NCBI GenBank assembly: GCA_024180945.1
Contig: JAKSGN010000023.1
Coordinates: 1,240,001-1,304,000 of the forward strand
Direction: 5' to 3'
DNA length: 64,000 nt
From: Macrophomina tecta
Taxonomy: Eukaryota; Ascomycota; Dothideomycetes; Botryosphaeriales; Botryosphaeriaceae
In this document: in pieces, positions 32,746-43,548 of the stretch
Layout: every line of letters starts with the position of its first letter
How positions within the stretch are numbered: position 1 is the first letter of the stretch
Notes under the pieces: generated by a model
Told to the model about the DNA's origin: nothing
The model's database searches: none
What the model saw: only the letters and a program-made list of their open reading frames with translations
Position numbers and translations under genes: made by a program

Positions 32746-33612
32746 TCAAATCGACCCGTCCGAATCCCAAATCAGCTTCCTTCTCGGCCTCCACACCTTA
32801 CTCTCCTCCTCGTCTTCCGTGTCATCCGCTGAACGTTTGCGTCGTGGGCTGTGTCCACCAGAGGCTTCGTTTTCGTGAGACTTTTGGGTGTCCGGCTCGG
32901 TTCCGGTATGGGGCATGTTCAATCTTATGCCTGGGTTTAAAGGCTGAGGCTGAGATGCCTGAACATCATCCACCCCTTTGTGAACGCAATAAACAGCCCC
33001 TTCGACCTCAGCTGTAGAGGCCGAATGGGTTGTATCTTCTCCTTCCGTAGCCACCAGCTGAGAGCTTGCGAGGGGAGAGCGGGGGATACAGTCTTCGTCG
33101 TCGGTCGATTGCTCAGAGTCGTCGCACTGAATGATGGAGTCCCACTCCAGGCCGTCAACAGAACCTGATTACGCTTAGCAACGAACGCCTCGGACAGGTC
33201 TGCTAACTTACCCAGATATGGTTTCATGATAAGCGTAGCTTCAAATACAGCACTTTTCTTCCCAAGAAAACTCTCCCCATGTTGGGCTATGAGTGGGAAG
33301 AGGTGCCAATGAATCGGGGTGGCCATGTATTTGAGTTCTGTGATTTGGTGGCCTCGCGCTTCCCACAGTTTTCGAAACGGTTCGAAGACCATCTTCGGCG
33401 ATTTCATAGTCTTGTTGGTTATGACTGTGTTGTTGGTGACTTTCGATGAACCAGATCAGGTGAATTGTAGACAGCGATGGATACGCACCAGGAGGTGGAG
33501 AAGATGACTCTGACTCACTGCCAAGAGCGACGATATTCTCGAGAACTTGGGAGGCATTAAAAGCTCGGAGAAGAGACTTAATCGAGCAGCGAGAGGCAGT
33601 TGCGCAATCCAT
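32746..33612 (-). CDS. three-exon gene of unknown function, 251 residues
   Basis: Exons 33612-33489, 33424-33212 and 33164-32746 join in phase 1 across introns of 64 bases (GTGCGT donor, ACACAG acceptor) and 47 bases (GTAAGT donor, TTGCTAAG branch, AATCAG acceptor). The frame is intact from ATG to stop. Exon 1 has a short helix then an acidic Ser/Pro stretch; exon 2 looks globular (KMVFEPFRKLWEARGHQITE, HWHLFPLIAQHGESF). Exon 3 is acidic and disordered with a basic cluster (PRRKRSADD) and ends RPRRKLIWDSDGSI. Nuclear localisation is plausible; no family is recognised. Confidence 0.75.
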
Positions 33613-34283
33613 CCTTGGAAGTAAATTGATTAGTACAAGTGTGATAGTGTAAGTGCTGTTGATTAACTGAACGGAGACGGTAGTTTGGACCTGAGCAGAG
33701 TCTTACATGTGCGCAAATCCTAATAATCGAACTATTTGCAAGGGAGCTGGCATGTCCCCGTCTAGCTCCAGTGCATTGGCCCGATACTACGTGTCAATAG
33801 ATGACCGGCCTCGGGGATGCGGGAGCTGCAAAAGACCCCTGTACCCCTTCGGACAATGAAAAGTGCTGCAAATCTGGCTCCGGATACCCCACCCTTGACA
33901 AAATTATCGTACAATATGTTATAGATGGAATGGGCTGGTGGGGTACCAACTTCGTGCCCTGCTCGTGCGTGCCACACTTCGGAATCCTCCACAAGTCATG
34001 AGAGCCGGTGAGCCCTGAGAGCAGGATCATCCATTCACCTGTCATTTGAGATTCGGGACCGTTCATCGCCTCAACCTGCCGAATACGAGTAGGGACAATT
34101 ATGCACGGAGAGCACCGCTCCGGGCTTAACGGTGTGCCGGCATTTGCTCAGGTATGGTGCACTTGTCAGGCAGCCGAGGGCACATGGTACACATTACGCA
34201 CCATATTTGCTTCAAGATTGCAGTGTGAGAAGTATTAGAAACCTCACCTATCGATTAAGATCTTAGTGCCCTGCTCAAGAATT
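33613..34283. other. intergenic, weak ORFs only
   Basis: Overlapping short ORFs at 33762-34066 (minus) and 33801-34001 (plus) lack support. The plus-strand one has several Cys but no signal peptide. Confidence 0.35.
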
Positions 34284-34893
34284 ATGTTCGACGAGAAGTG
34301 CCTTTTCCGCCTACTGCCTTCCCCTCGTTCACAGCAGTTGGAATATCAACTTGCAGATTCTGCTCCTTCCAAGGAAACAATAACCGTATACCAAGTATGT
34401 GAACCCATGGCACAGTAATGGGGTTTTTACGCTAACGAAAGGAGTCATGCTCCGTCTGGTCCCAGACGCAGGTAATGGCAACGCGCACCAAGGACCAAAT
34501 TTCCATCACGTACCTACCGAGTCCTGCGTTGAGATATCACAGGCGGACACAGCTCCCCCTCCTCAGCCTTCCCCTCCAAACAACCGATCTCAACACGCGA
34601 AGTGGAGCAAGGGGAAGGGCCTCGCAACGCGGATTGAATTTCATGAATGGCTCCGAACCTCGAACGTGGGCATTGAGCACCAGGAGAGAACAGGAGATAG
34701 AAACATAGAGAGAAGAACCGATGTGTTGAGCAATTGGGATATCAGCAATAAAGAGCATGTTCGGGAGCGTGCTCGGTCTGAGCGTGACAAGCAGCTGGTT
34801 CGGAAGAGGGTAATTTGGGCTGAACGCCGTGACGATCGGCTCAAAGACATTCTCAAGCGCCTTGACAGAGCCCTTCAGCGGGCGCAAATATAA
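34284..34893 (+). CDS. three-exon gene, basic helical protein, 163 residues
   Basis: Exons 34284-34394, 34442-34471 (only 30 bases) and 34543-34893 join in phase 0. Intron 1 is 47 bases (GTATGT donor, CGCTAAC branch, AAAG acceptor); intron 2 is 71 bases (GTAATG donor, CACAG acceptor). The N-terminus is MFDEKCLFRLLPSPRS. A Pro-rich hinge (ADTAPPPQPSPPNN) leads to a long charged helix (RERARSERDKQLVRKRVIWA, RLKDILKRLDRALQRAQ). The helix resembles a basic coiled coil that could bind nucleic acid or a partner. No family recognised. Confidence 0.68.
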
Positions 34894-35000
34894 GGCTTTC
34901 GCAGACAGGATGGAATCCATGATATAGATGCTAGGCAACTATCATGAGGGTTCTTGCAAAGTTGATGCTATGGAGCTTCATTGCGTGTCTGGTTGCTTCT

Positions 35001-35694
35001 TCATTGTTGAATCTGTTGTGTGAATATTAAGATGTTACTCCAATGATCTTTGGGAAAGAAAAGACCACCTCTCGCATCCATTCCTTGGATTGAAGAAGCT
35101 GGGGATGCCCACGGGAAAGGTAGAGTTACTCGGTTTTGTCGCGCGTGAATGTTTCGGAAAGAATGATGGTGCCGAGGACAATCTAGGTTCATGAAGGAAG
35201 CCTTGAGTTCTGAACGACAGGAAACATGAGCCCAAGGGGCATCAGAGTGCGACTCCTCTCGGTAAGTGAAGGTGTAAGAAGTCGAGTAGAAGTGCTCTTG
35301 AGCGTTTGGAAGGGCTGCAATAACTCTATCACGAATGGTCCTTTTCCAGTGGAGGCTGAAGTCGTGAATTTGCTGAGTGGATAGCATGTTGGATCAGCTC
35401 TGGATGTTTGTGGCAGATTAAATGTCCTGACTTGTCGCGTTTCTCGTAGCTGAATGGGGTCCCCTTCTTGCCTCTCTCATAGAGATTGGGCGTTGAAAGA
35501 ACGAATTGAGTGCATTCCACTGAAATAATGCGTAAGGGCTGGTCAGGTTGCGCAGGAAAGGGCGTGACTATCCGTTTAAAATTTGAATTCAGGCCGTCGG
35601 TATCCTGAGCAAGAATTTGCCCATATTCCCTATTGTCAATCATGGTGGCGGTCGGAATATCTAGAGCCTGGAGTAAAGTCAAAGAAGGGCACAT
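35001..35694 (-). CDS. possible two-exon gene, unknown
   Basis: An upstream frame (35694-35329; TMIDNREYGQILAQDTDGLN, LYERGKKGTPFSYEKRDKSG) overlaps a downstream frame (35387-35001; IHDFSLHWKRTIRDRV, HFYSTSYTFTYREESHSD). Both look protein-like. A GTCAGG...CACTCAG segment (about 35430-35372) could be an intron, but the phase does not bring the better downstream frame into register. Treat the exon model as open. Confidence 0.4.
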
Positions 35695-36457
35695 AGGCTC
35701 TTGTCACATCTTGATCACTTTCGATCTGAGCCATGGCTTTGAAGACGTTGATCGAAATGCATTCAAATAAGAGTTTATGCATTATCTCGTGCATAATCAT
35801 ATTGGCTCTGGTAGCAGCTCTAGCTTCCTGGTTTCTGATGATTCTCTACCGAGATGAAAGACTAATGCAAAAAAAAAAAAAAAAAGAAAAGGAAAGAAAT
35901 ATGTCGAGCTTTCTCCTGCAATAGATATGCAGCGCATCGGTGTGCCATAGCACATGATCAATGTGGGCCGTGGTAGCCTGACAAGGTACCACCATTGGTT
36001 GGGATACCCCGTCGCCTCGTCTTGGCCAGACGTCAAGATGGTGCTGGACTAATTTCTTGTCTGCGTGAATTTGAATGCCGGCGAGAAACCCGTTCCCACA
36101 TCTGGGAAGCTCATAAGTAATCCTTATTCGATGCCACCCCCGGTAGTCCCCACAGCTGCCACTTCGCGAAGCTGCTCGTGTCGTTGCTACTACATTATTG
36201 GACGAATCCGCTGCTCTTTTCGTGGGGGATACTGTACATGGTGGGAGGCGGATATGAAGCGAGTGTCTTTCGCAAGTGGACTGCCCACGACCTGGTGTCT
36301 TGCAGGACACGGCAACGCCGGAAACAGCTGTGCAGCCCATGGTAGAAGAGCCAAGTCGAGCCGAGAGGTACAGCTGGTATAGCGGCCTCCTCTGTGGGCC
36401 CATGAGCAACGAGCACCAGCCGCGCCATCCTTCACATGTCATTCGACCGTAATGTGT
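35695..36457. other. ambiguous overlapping ORFs
   Basis: On the minus strand 36442-35846 is open for 198 codons and includes HRIRITYELPRCGNGF and HADKKLVQHHLDVWPR, but ends in a translated A/T-rich run (poly-A at 35870-35885 on the plus strand). Plus-strand frames at 35733-35924 (one hydrophobic segment) and 36065-36382 compete. No decision is possible from sequence alone. Confidence 0.3.
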
Positions 36458-36794
36458 TCAGTTCGACAGCATCCTAAGCTCAGGGGATGAAGAAAAATTG
36501 GCAACGTCGTATACGAGTAGAACCTTCGCGATATCTTGGCGGGTGTCTCCATGTGGGAATCCATACCCGCTCTTTTGCAATACACCAGCTGGATCGTTTT
36601 CCAGATCTATGGGTAAGTATTGCGAAGTCTTCCACGCTTTCCCTTCCACTTCTTTTTCGATAATTTTCAAAGCGTTCGTCGAGGCCAGGCAAGCTCGGAA
36701 TCTGAGAGTGGCTATCAGCACCGCACAGGGAGAAGTTTACATAACGCACTGTTCTGAGGAGTGAAATATCTTCGCTGCCGTAGATGACAGCCAT
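36458..36794 (-). CDS. possible small gene, unknown
   Basis: ATG 36794 (MAVIYGSEDISLLRTVRY) reads into a GTAAAC...CTCAG segment (about 36740-36702) resembling a very short intron. Downstream, the frame ending at 36458 gives STNALKIIEKEVEGKAWKTS and GYGFPHGDTRQDIAKVLLVY, which look protein-like, but splice phase is unresolved. A plus-strand ORF with a GGTAAGT site overlaps. Confidence 0.35.
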
Positions 36795-37361
36795 AAATAC
36801 AGAGAAAAATGGTGGATTAATAAAGCGAATAAGGTTGCATTTTCTCTTCCTAAAATCTGGAGTCACCATTGTGGGCTGTATGGAGCAGAGGACCGGACCT
36901 GGTGCAGGTAGAGACGGGGAGATTAGGAAATCGCACCATGAACAGTGCCACAACTTTAAGTACGATTACTCAGCCTGTCTTACACCATTCTCTCTTCCAT
37001 GCAAAGCATACTTGTACCCTGTCACTGATAAGGTGGGCCTTGCCCAAAAAGATTATCCGTGTCACTTTTGCCGCAGGACATTCCGCTTCTCCACATCGGT
37101 CATTTCCAGCAGCAGCAATATTATTCAGGTTGCTCTTTATGCATATTTTTCCAGATAAGGAGTGGTATTATCTTACACGAAGAAGGCTTTAATATTATTT
37201 TATGAACAAAAGTGGACTGCCTATGGTCTATTGTGTCTAGACCTACTTCCAACGTGGCAAAGCTGACCAGACGCACGCCAACCCGTCAGGAATTGAGGGG
37301 TTTACAGGAAAAATCCATCTACCCAACCAGCGCCTCGATCCATCCGAAGGGCACTTAATTT

Positions 37362-37372
37362 GATATATAAAT
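37362..37372 (+). promoter_or_regulatory. TATA-like box
   Basis: GATATATAAAT lies about 150 bases upstream of the ATG at 37521 in a region without ORFs. Confidence 0.4.
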
Positions 37373-37520
37373 GTCTCTGCCTTTTATTTCCTCCAGCAGG
37401 AATTCGCATCCAATTGACTACTTTTCCGATCCTCCACCCATCCTTGCCCGAACGGAGCAAGGAACCACCCTCTTCCTCCGCAAAACATAAAATAGCAAAG
37501 GAAAAGGAAGAATTTAACAT

Positions 37521-37952
37521 ATGGGTAGGTTAACACTGCAAATTGCTGTTTCCAGGATTGACATTCTCCCAGACAGTCCGGATCTGACCAGCAGATCACA
37601 ATGTTCCGAGCAGGATGGACTTGAATTGACCGACAAATGCTCCAATGGGCAACTCTCAATAATTCAAACCTTGAAAGGTGACATCATTCAAGCGCTTAAT
37701 AGGCTTAGTGACGGGACAGTATCTGAGATGGAGAGGCTGGATCCGAAGAAAGATGGGGCGAAGTGGGGACAAAAGCTGAAAGATATTGCACACAAGTCGT
37801 TAACTGAGTACAAAACTCACCTTCAAACGCTTTCGGAGTTAGAAGCTCCGAAAGAGGGGATATTAGGGAAGGATTTGGAAGAGCTGAAGAATGCACTAAG
37901 GGAAGCATCAGAAGCCTGCGATGATATCATTGACAAACTACTCACCCCGTAG
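37521..37952 (+). CDS. helical protein of unknown function, 143 residues
   Basis: An uninterrupted frame from ATG 37521 to TAG 37952. After ~45 polar residues the protein is strongly helical with regular hydrophobic spacing (IIQTLKGDIIQALNRLSDGT, LKDIAHKSLTEYKTHLQTLS, LEELKNALREASEACDDIID), probably a helical bundle or coiled coil. An alternative start spliced after ATGG was rejected because the intron would be 31 bases. No homologue recognised. Confidence 0.6.
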   Translation: MGRLTLQIAVSRIDILPDSPDLTSRSQCSEQDGLELTDKCSNGQLSIIQTLKGDIIQALNRLSDGTVSEMERLDPKKDGAKWGQKLKDIAHKSLTEYKTHLQTLSELEAPKEGILGKDLEELKNALREASEACDDIIDKLLTP

Positions 37953-38410
37953 TCCTCAAATAAATCATACTTAGTGTTGGAATGCAAAAATGTGGGATTG
38001 AAAGAAGTATGATTGGCATGGTGAGTAAGAGGGGGGTTTGGGAGGCTCTAAGATATATACTCCAGTCTTGAATCCAGTCTACATCGGTATTTCCGCATTT
38101 GTACAAGTCCTCCCGCGGCTCTACCGCCTCTTCGTCTCACCAAATATCCGCCGCGCATCTTTCCATACTTGCCTCTCCGAAGAAGGCGCTCCAAATAGAG
38201 AATAGATAGTGCAGATGAACCGCAATTAAACCTTATCTAGACGCGCTTAGAACGCGCTGTAACATGTGTGCAGCAAGAAAATAAAACAGAATAGACGTGA
38301 TACGCTCTTCAAGTTATTTTCCTCTTCTACTCTACCTACTTCATCTCTCCCATTACCAAGGGAAAAATAGCCAAGTTCTTTTACCATAAGGATTCTGCGG
38401 AGAAACAAAA
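37953..38410. other. intergenic, no gene seen
   Basis: AT-rich and pyrimidine-rich sequence lacking long frames. It separates the helical gene from the helicase N-terminal fragment. Confidence 0.5.
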
Positions 38411-38743
38411 ATGACGCGATTGAGCAGATACTTCAACTATCCTCCCGAATACCGGTTGCTTGTATGCAAAGACTGCAGGTAAGCTGTCTGCCTGGACCAG
38501 GTCAGGAGCCACCTACGAGGCAAGCATCACAGACTGGGCCCCAAAGAGACGGCCGGAGATCTAGTTGACGTACAGCGCGAGTGGACGGGGCCAGCTAAGA
38601 ACGTCTCCGAGGTCTATATTCCGGCCCGGGTGGGCCAAACGATTGCGCCGTTGCCGTTGTATGAAGATGGGTTGCTATGCCAGCTCGACTCTCCAAAGTG
38701 CCATTACATATGTCGAGACATGAAAACTTCAAAAGAACATTAG
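38411..38743 (+). pseudogene. N-terminal (DUF3505) fragment of the RecQ-type helicase family
   Basis: ATG 38411 opens MTRLSRYFNYPPEYRLLVCK, one stop (TAA at the expected Tyr of CRYAVC), then LDQVRSHLRGKHHRLGPKET, AKNVSEVYIPARVGQTIAPL and PLYEDGLLCQLDSPKCHYIC, ending at TAG after KTSKEH. This is the zinc-finger start of the family seen at 10.15-14.39 kb, but a different and better preserved copy; nothing of the helicase core follows. A small open frame at 38777-38944 (TQEKLQAHLQTAREK) follows after a possible acceptor ACACAG and may be a fused exon. Confidence 0.85.
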
Positions 38744-38776
38744 CGTAGAGTACACCACTAATCCTTGACCACACAG

Positions 38777-38944
38777 GCTAGATCGGACAAGCAGACACAG
38801 GAGAAGCTTCAGGCCCATCTGCAGACTGCAAGAGAAAAGACAGAATTTGGGCCTTTGAATTCATTCTTGGCGTGCTTATTAAGGAATCTAGTGTATCTGG
38901 AGTCGGCTAATAGGTTAGCGAAATGTGCAGAGAATAAGGAGTAG
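38777..38944 (+). other. short open frame after the helicase fragment
   Basis: Fifty-five codons, helical (SDKQTQEKLQAHLQTAREK, LESANRLAKCAENKE), preceded by TTGACCACACAG that resembles a splice acceptor. No start codon in frame. It could be a terminal exon. Confidence 0.3.
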
Positions 38945-39048
38945 AGACGAGCAGCACGCCTCTATATAGGGGCGATCGAAAGGTCTGGCTCTTCTAATTA
39001 TATTCTGTCAACCAAAATCCCCTGTTTTAGGCAACACTCCTTTTTTGA

Positions 39049-39314
39049 TGTCAGACTTTCTTGCCTTACTACCTCAGGCATCTCCTTTATCTCGAATATT
39101 CTATCCTTTAGGCAACAACACTCCTTAGTGTCCAACCCCGCATCGGCACTCTTTCTCGGATCTTTGGTATCCTCGGTTATGTAGCTATCACTCACATATA
39201 TAAGCAAGCCTACCGGCCTTCCTCTTGGGAGACAGGCAGAAGTACACAGACAGAAATTCGATTCTCTTTTCTGACCTCACCGAGTTCGGGCCTGAGGCCC
39301 ACCCAAATTCGACA
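39049..39314 (+). repeat. LTR-like dispersed repeat, degenerate copy
   Basis: It starts TGTCAGACTTTCTTGCCTTA and ends CCCAAATTCGACA. It shares blocks with 49322-49549 (CTCACATATATAAGCAAGCCTA against ATGTATAATAAGCAAGCCTA; GGAGACAGGCAGAA; TTTTCTGACCTCAC). TG...CA ends plus a TATA-like site suggest a solo LTR. No clear target duplication. Confidence 0.6.
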
Positions 39315-40800
39315 TATTCAAAGTCGTAATACCTTCATGACTTCAATTATACCAAACAAGCAGTTTTTTGCGACGTAGTAATTTGTACGACAGTACATCA
39401 AATTTGATTGTGCTAGAAGTGCAATATCTCTCCAACACTTTCCGCGAAATTGGCAACCACTATAACATGTCGAGTAATATCTAATTGCCTTCCTTTTGTA
39501 AGGGAGGCCGCAGAGTTAGGCGAGAATTATCATAAATAAATAATACCCAACCTGGGCGCAGTAGTGAGTTAATCGATGTAACGTTATTATTACCGGCATT
39601 ATTCAAGCTGGCTATTTGAGGAGAAAACCAGAAATTCACCACGCTTTCGAGGCGAAGTTCCCATTCCAAAGCCCACATGGTCACCCTCAATCAAGCTATG
39701 TTTTTAGTGAGCTGGCGATAGCGTGTCTGATATCCATGCGATGGAAAAATGGGCTCAATTGCTTGTTATGCTATTGGGTGAGCCTATTCGCTTAGTCGTT
39801 CATTCTAAGGCGTCTCGTGACTGAACATCATCAACGCCAGGAAAAATCAAACAACCCAGTCACTCAGTCAACTCTAACCAACCAAGTGCAAATTCCATCG
39901 GTACAGTATGCGAACGTTGGATTAAAGGCGGCGTAATTCGCCTGTTGATAGGGGTTACAAATCGAGAGGGAGAGGCTCAGAATTCGCTTATCTTCAGAAT
40001 TCAAGGCCAAGAAGTTCGGGATGTATCTGTGCACTCCTGCATAGCCGTATACTAACAGCGAGTCCGACCGTCTGGCGTGTTGTCATATTTTGTTTTTGTC
40101 GAAATTTGAGGCCACAACGAATGACTTGAACTCTGCCTGTCTCCCTCAGAGCCGTCAAATGAACATCTTTATATGCACCCGATTAAAACATGACCAAGAA
40201 AATAACAGATGTAAGAGAAAGTAGAACGCCCAAGTAGATATTATAAGCAAAAGAAAAAGTCAACATACTAGCTGCGGAAACGGTGAATGAGCAACAATCG
40301 GCTTAATAGTCGACATTTCTGCTCACCGAGTCTACCACATCACAGAAATTAGTGTCAAAGCTTGATTCCGTCGTGAAACACCTCATACATATAAAACCGA
40401 CATGGTAAGGTTAACGTATTATTTTTTCCAGGCGTTCTAAGATCAAGCCATTGAAGGCCTCCATATTTCTTGGTGTAGGCATAACTGAGAAATAACAGAT
40501 TCAGGGGGAAAAAAGTTAGGGCACTCTGCGTGCAGTAGAATAGAAAAGAAACCAAACAGTTCGTAAGGAAAACACAGGTTGAGCAAATAGTGGTCGTATT
40601 GAGTGATAATTATGATGATGTGCCATGCTGATATATAGTATTATTCCACGTCCCGTTTTTACAATGAGAACACGACGTGCCTACTCCCCTGCCCTCGCTT
40701 GAATCCTTTTTCCAATAGCCTAGGCTACAAATAACTAGTTACTTTCGTCTTTAGCGGCAGCACTCACATTCTCATACCAACACTAGGTTAGCAGCACTGC
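39315..40800. other. AT-rich region without supported genes
   Basis: Short opposing ORFs at 39481-39690 and 40355-40555 lack motifs. No repeats were recognised. Confidence 0.45.
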
Positions 40801-40941
40801 TGCTGGCGGCCTGTTCGTTTATGGCGTGCTTGGCTTGTTCAGCGGCAGCCCCGCTCCACGTCAAGAGCATCCAACGACATAAAACCTTTTTCGTCGTCTC
40901 GGAAGTGCGCCTAGCAGGCCAATTGTCGGTCATTTGGACTA

Positions 40942-41533
40942 ATGCAACCTGGCGAGCTGCCACAGTACTTCAATTGGCAAAACCTGAAAGATCTTGTGAG
41001 AGCCGCTACCGACAATGACCCAGGGTGGACCAGCGTCAGCAGGCCTCCAGCTGGCGGCGGACGTGGCAAGGGCTCGTTTAGCGTCAAGTCGGATGAAGAT
41101 GCAGCTAGCGCTTATTGTGAGTCGCTGTGCTTGCTGCTTCTGCCTTTGCGCTCTCGTCGCCATTCGGCTTATGAGCCTTTCTGTAGACTTCTTCGCCGAG
41201 GTAATCGCCGCTCGACTAGGATGGGGACCGATAATCCACCATTTAGATACTTCTAATAAGCCTCCTACACTGATCAAATGCAATTGCACAACTGCTAGCT
41301 GGAATGTGGCGCGCTACGCAAACACGCCATCTTGCGCACTCAACGCTGCAGCCGCGATAGCCCCAGGGTTGTTGCGCTGGCAGCCAATACGTCCAATTGG
41401 TGCGCGCGTTGCTCCAGCCCAACATCGAGACTCAACAGCGCCCATTTATTACCCGCAACGTCAGCTTACTGCCTCGCAGTCGGCCGGATACTGGTGGCCG
41501 ACCGCGGCTAACTCTACGCGGACGAATATTTAA
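40942..41533 (+). CDS. RRM-like RNA-binding protein
   Basis: Exons 40942-41116 and 41187-41533 join in phase 1 across a 70-base intron (GTGAGT donor, GGCTTATGAG branch, CTGTAG acceptor), giving about 173 residues. ELPQYFNWQNLKDLVRAATD then DNDPGWTSVSRPPAGG and GKGSFSVKSDEDAASAY fit the first helix, middle strands and RNP1 strand of an RNA recognition motif. RNP2 would lie just upstream, where a CCTAGCAG acceptor suggests a missing 5' exon, so the true start is uncertain. The second exon is Ala/Pro/Thr-rich and unrelated to a second RRM. The call rests on pattern similarity only. Confidence 0.5.
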
Positions 41534-41844
41534 GCAGCCCTCTCTGGGATAAATATGAAGAGCTCTTCGCAAGACCATCTGAACAGTATCTGGCACGACA
41601 GTCCTCTAAGTATGCCCGAATTTGACATCAGTAGACTACCTGGCACTAAAAATCAAGCACACGAATTCGACGGCGCACCACAGCACGCCCGTTCACACAC
41701 CCCGCATTGAAGACAGCACAGGGCTGAAATGCGGTCATAACTAGCGAATAGATAACCAGTGTCCTACCATGGCTGTGCGGAAGATAGGAAGTGGTAGGAA
41801 TGTGATACAAATCATTCACCGTGTTGCTGTACATTTCCCCCATG

Positions 41845-42000
41845 TGTTGGAACAAGTGCAGTGACAGCTTATTCAGTAGTAATGGGATGAATTGGTATAG
41901 TTTGGCATGGCCTTGGAAGGGAGAGGCCGTGGGGTGGCCTTTTATTCTCCCTGCATAGACTACACTTGACAGGAAATCAAATACACGTGATGTTCCAACA
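41845..42000 (-). mobile_element. 156-base LTR-like mini-element with target duplication
   Basis: Ends are TGTTGGAACA and TGTTCCAACA, a perfect 10-base inverted pair beginning TG and ending CA. The 5-base direct repeat CCATG flanks it at 41840-41844 and 42001-42005. The interior contains GGCCTTTTATTCTCC and ATACACGTGA, matching a 157-base unit inside the palindrome arms (52872-53028 and 55711-55867). A solo LTR of a small (TRIM-like) retroelement is the simplest reading. Confidence 0.85.
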
Positions 42001-42270
42001 CCATGACACTCACTTTCCCGTCTCGACAGCAGTCTGGTGATATCTTCGTCGGGGCCACAAATACGCTGGGTTAAATACAGGTACGCTGTGGCCGAAAGAG
42101 TCGAGAAAGATTATAGTCCGTCCTTAAGGTGCTGAGGCAGTTCAGCGCTCTTGGCTTTGGCATTTTGCCGTAATTCTTGCAATCCAGGTGGAACGAGCTC
42201 AGCAGTCTGCTCGTAATTCACTTTTAGGGGATTTGAACATTGATTCGGGCCCGTGGCTCTGTGTTCCCAT

Positions 42271-42777
42271 CTACCGTCCTGACTTGGCAGTGTGGTCCTG
42301 GGCGAGCTGCCTGCTCTTGGTTGAGCTGCTCATTTCTCTCTCTAGGGCCAACGAGAGATCATGCTCACTATCTGATGCGCTGTCATCGCGTTGCTGATTA
42401 GAGCTAGTTCTTTGCCACTTTGGATCATGACTGCCATGGCTGGCCAAAAGATCGACGAGGTAAGAGGGGGTCTCCGCGGGGGCTGAGAGCATATCGTCGG
42501 TCATATTGCCGCCTTCTTCTACAGTAACAATATCACCGACATGATATTCTACGTCGTTATGTGTGAAGGATTCTGAGGAAGTGGTATTAGCCCACATCTT
42601 GTGCAACCAATCCTTTCCATGGACTTTCTGGACGAACAGTCCACCGTGATTCACGATGCTAAATGTCACAGGGACTTTGGGAATTAGCTGAACATAAAGC
42701 GCGAGGGGGTGCAGAGCGATAATTGTACTGTCTGGCGAATTCTTCTTGCGCTTCTTCTGGGATCTCGATTTAGGCAT
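42271..42777 (-). CDS. unknown nuclear-type protein, 168 residues
   Basis: ATG 42777 gives MPKSRSQKKRKKN, a strong basic nuclear signal, then a compact region (ALYVQLIPKVPVTFSIVNHG, KDWLHKMWANTTSS, EYHVGDIVTVEEGG) and a Ser/Asp-rich C-terminus. EYHVGDIVTVEEG followed by PSYLVDLLAS is mildly reminiscent of BAH-domain starts, too weak for a family call. An upstream TTG would extend the frame by 12 codons but has less support. Confidence 0.6.
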   Translation of the reverse strand: MPKSRSQKKRKKNSPDSTIIALHPLALYVQLIPKVPVTFSIVNHGGLFVQKVHGKDWLHKMWANTTSSESFTHNDVEYHVGDIVTVEEGGNMTDDMLSAPAETPSYLVDLLASHGSHDPKWQRTSSNQQRDDSASDSEHDLSLALEREMSSSTKSRQLAQDHTAKSGR

Positions 42778-42813
42778 CGTAGACTTTGCAGTGTCGGACG
42801 AAGAGTTGGACAA

Positions 42814-43548
42814 CGCGCTATGAGGGGATTGTCCGCTTTATAAGGAGACCGATATGCTACTGCGTCGACGCTGGAAGGAATGCGAACCATGCGGGGATGG
42901 GCCGATAGATGGATGGATGCTACGCGTAGCCTCTTGCTGCGAGCCCTTTCCGTATGATGAAATGTCTGCCGCATGTAGACAACAACTCTGAGCTCGCATT
43001 CATGGCCCTGCATGGCATCAGGCATATAGAACCTTCCTCGATAGTGATAGAGTTAGGCCGTGTCAGAATAACATTTGTTTCGCTTTTGGTATACAGTTCA
43101 GAGGTTATGGCTATTGCTATCCGCGACCTTGCCCTCGGTCACTTATGCAGCATTCCGGCAGGTAGAAGGACGCATTGAGGAGATTAAGGGGGCTGGATGC
43201 ACTAATTCCAGATCCAGTTATTTGGGCGGCAAATGCCAGCTTTCTGCCACTTGTTCCCAACGCTTAGTACGGAAGGCGGTATACTTGTTTTCAACAACCG
43301 GGAGGCCCCCTCGTTGCATTAGCGCTCCTCGGCGCACCCGGCGCGGGCCCCCCTCGGCACGTCCCGGACGCTTGGCACGATGCCTCGGTGCTCCGTGCAC
43401 GTGTCTGCGGCTCGTCGGCACTTTACCGCTCACCGCCGCAACGTCGGAGCAAGGCTGACATGTCACGCGGGCCTCTCGCACGCCAAACTTTCTTGCGATC
43501 GAGGAACAATCCACACCATAACGCCCTCAACCGACGCCCGTTTCTGCC
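42814..43548. other. intergenic
   Basis: The region between divergent genes at 42777 and 43549 probably holds both promoters. ORFs at 42954-43514 overlap on opposite strands and carry no motifs. Confidence 0.4.

Noticed and set aside
37521..37560. Intron starting right after ATGG in the 37.5-kb gene
   Set aside because: The GT...AG segment is 31 bases, too short, and the frame is open without splicing.
43380..43548. N-terminal extension of the 43.5-kb gene
   Set aside because: The paralogue at 25.4 kb supports a start at 43549 with an intron; the extension translates to unlikely sequence.
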